From NCBI RefSeq assembly GCF_900199405.1, contig NZ_LT963430.1, positions 434,001 to 498,000 of the forward strand: DNA of 64,000 bases, written 5' to 3'. Shown in pieces: positions 63,575 to 64,000 of this stretch (within the stretch, counting starts at the first letter, position 1; every line of letters starts with the position of its first letter). The notes under the pieces are model-generated. The model saw only the letters and a program-made list of their open reading frames with translations, searched no databases and was not told where the DNA came from. This DNA is from Beduinella massiliensis (GTDB lineage: Bacteria > Bacillota > Clostridia > Christensenellales > Aristaeellaceae). The translations under genes and the position numbers were made by a program.

Positions 63575-64000
63575 ATGAGTGGAAAGAAACTTGTATCCCT
63601 GGTGCTCTCTGCTCTGCTGGCGCTGGGCGCGGCAATGCCCCTCGCGCTCGCGGAGGATACCATGGACGTCGGCGCGACGTCCCAGGCGGCCATGATGAAG
63701 GAAATCGCCGCGATGATGCCCGACGACATTCAGCTGCCGCTGACCGATACCCCGGTGACGCTCACGTACTGGTGGCCCTGGGAGCCGGACGTGCAGAAGA
63801 TGGTCACGACCGTCGCGGACACCCTGACCGCGCAGGTCATGGAGGAGTTGACGGGCGTACACATCGAGTACATCCACCCGCCGATCGGCCAGGAATCTGA
63901 GGCGTTCAGCGTGATGCTGGCCTCCGGCGACCTGCCGGACATGATCTACTTCAGCAATAACGTGAAGTACCCGGGCGGCGGCGTGACCGGCGTTGACGAC
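63575..64000 (+). CDS. Extracellular solute-binding protein, partial (LplA-like)
   Basis: The first 142 codons are present and run off the window. A signal peptide (MSGKKLVSLVLSALLALG, cut likely after ALA near residue 27) precedes a mature part with TLTYWWPWEPDV and VMEELTGVHIEYIHPP, then MLASGDLPDMIYF, the usual start of LplA-type sugar-binding proteins. As in the other two clusters, no lipobox cysteine is visible. AAGGAGG precedes the ATG. Confidence 0.85.
   Translation, partial: MSGKKLVSLVLSALLALGAAMPLALAEDTMDVGATSQAAMMKEIAAMMPDDIQLPLTDTPVTLTYWWPWEPDVQKMVTTVADTLTAQVMEELTGVHIEYIHPPIGQESEAFSVMLASGDLPDMIYFSNNVKYPGGGVTGVDD

Overview
The window is a G+C-rich chromosomal segment of a Bacillota (Firmicutes) bacterium, most likely a Clostridia member. 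The evidence is a low-G+C Gram-positive gene set (HPr kinase/phosphorylase, RNase Y, a serS T-box leader, tandem CtsR-type operators, a DUF4364 protein, a Noc-like protein after rsmG) together with a complete clostridial-looking rrn operon. A Christensenellales-like lineage is my guess from the 16S text and cannot be proved without a search. No phage, transposase or CRISPR array was seen.

Layout. 0-9 kb: the end of an ABC-2 exporter, an Eis-like acetyltransferase, a CNNM/CorC ion-transport-type protein behind a long leader, two small unknowns, dusB, greA-lysS, and a membrane-anchored unknown. 9.1-14.7 kb: an rrn operon in the order 16S, tRNA-Ala(TGC), tRNA-Ile(GAT), 23S, 5S, with a strong promoter and terminator. 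14.8-18 kb: a two-gene PHP metallohydrolase unit, a degenerate EAL-domain protein and a small heat-shock protein under CtsR-like boxes. 18-25.3 kb: a SNF2 helicase, HAD hydrolase, RadC, YdcF-like protein, rsmG and a Noc/ParB-like protein. 25.4-29.9 kb: an acetyltransferase, glucokinase and hprK on the minus strand, then hisC and a stand-alone Spo0A-type DNA-binding domain. 30-35.7 kb: a GntR/LacI-type regulator divergent from an LplABC-type sugar importer with a metallo-beta-lactamase-fold protein. 35.8-39.7 kb: a ydhY-ydhV-ydhW-like tungsten/molybdenum oxidoreductase operon. 39.9-45.4 kb: a second sugar importer with an enolase-superfamily enzyme and a divergent AraC regulator, visibly poorer in G+C and ending beside a tRNA-Val gene. 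45.6-53.8 kb: an HPr-like protein lacking the active-site histidine, DUF4364, rimO-pgsA-cinA-recA and rny with a long terminated leader. 54-64 kb: an S9 peptidase, serS with T-box, membrane dipeptidase, O-antigen-ligase-like protein, rsmI, a large membrane AraC sensor-regulator and the start of a third solute-binding protein.

How the genes fit together. The accessory part is about importing and choosing carbohydrates: three solute-binding-protein clusters, each with a nearby regulator, plus glucokinase, HPr kinase and an HPr-like protein that can be serine-phosphorylated but apparently cannot carry phosphate for a PTS. Several enzymes acting near the ribosomal decoding centre (RsmG, RimO, RsmI) lie in the same window as a 16S gene whose 530-loop carries two changes at positions that are almost universally conserved. 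That 16S variant, the Noc-like protein with both CTP-binding motifs altered, the lone Spo0A effector domain, the His-less HPr, and three unexplained leaders (before the CNNM gene, before ydhY and before rny) are the observations I would follow first.
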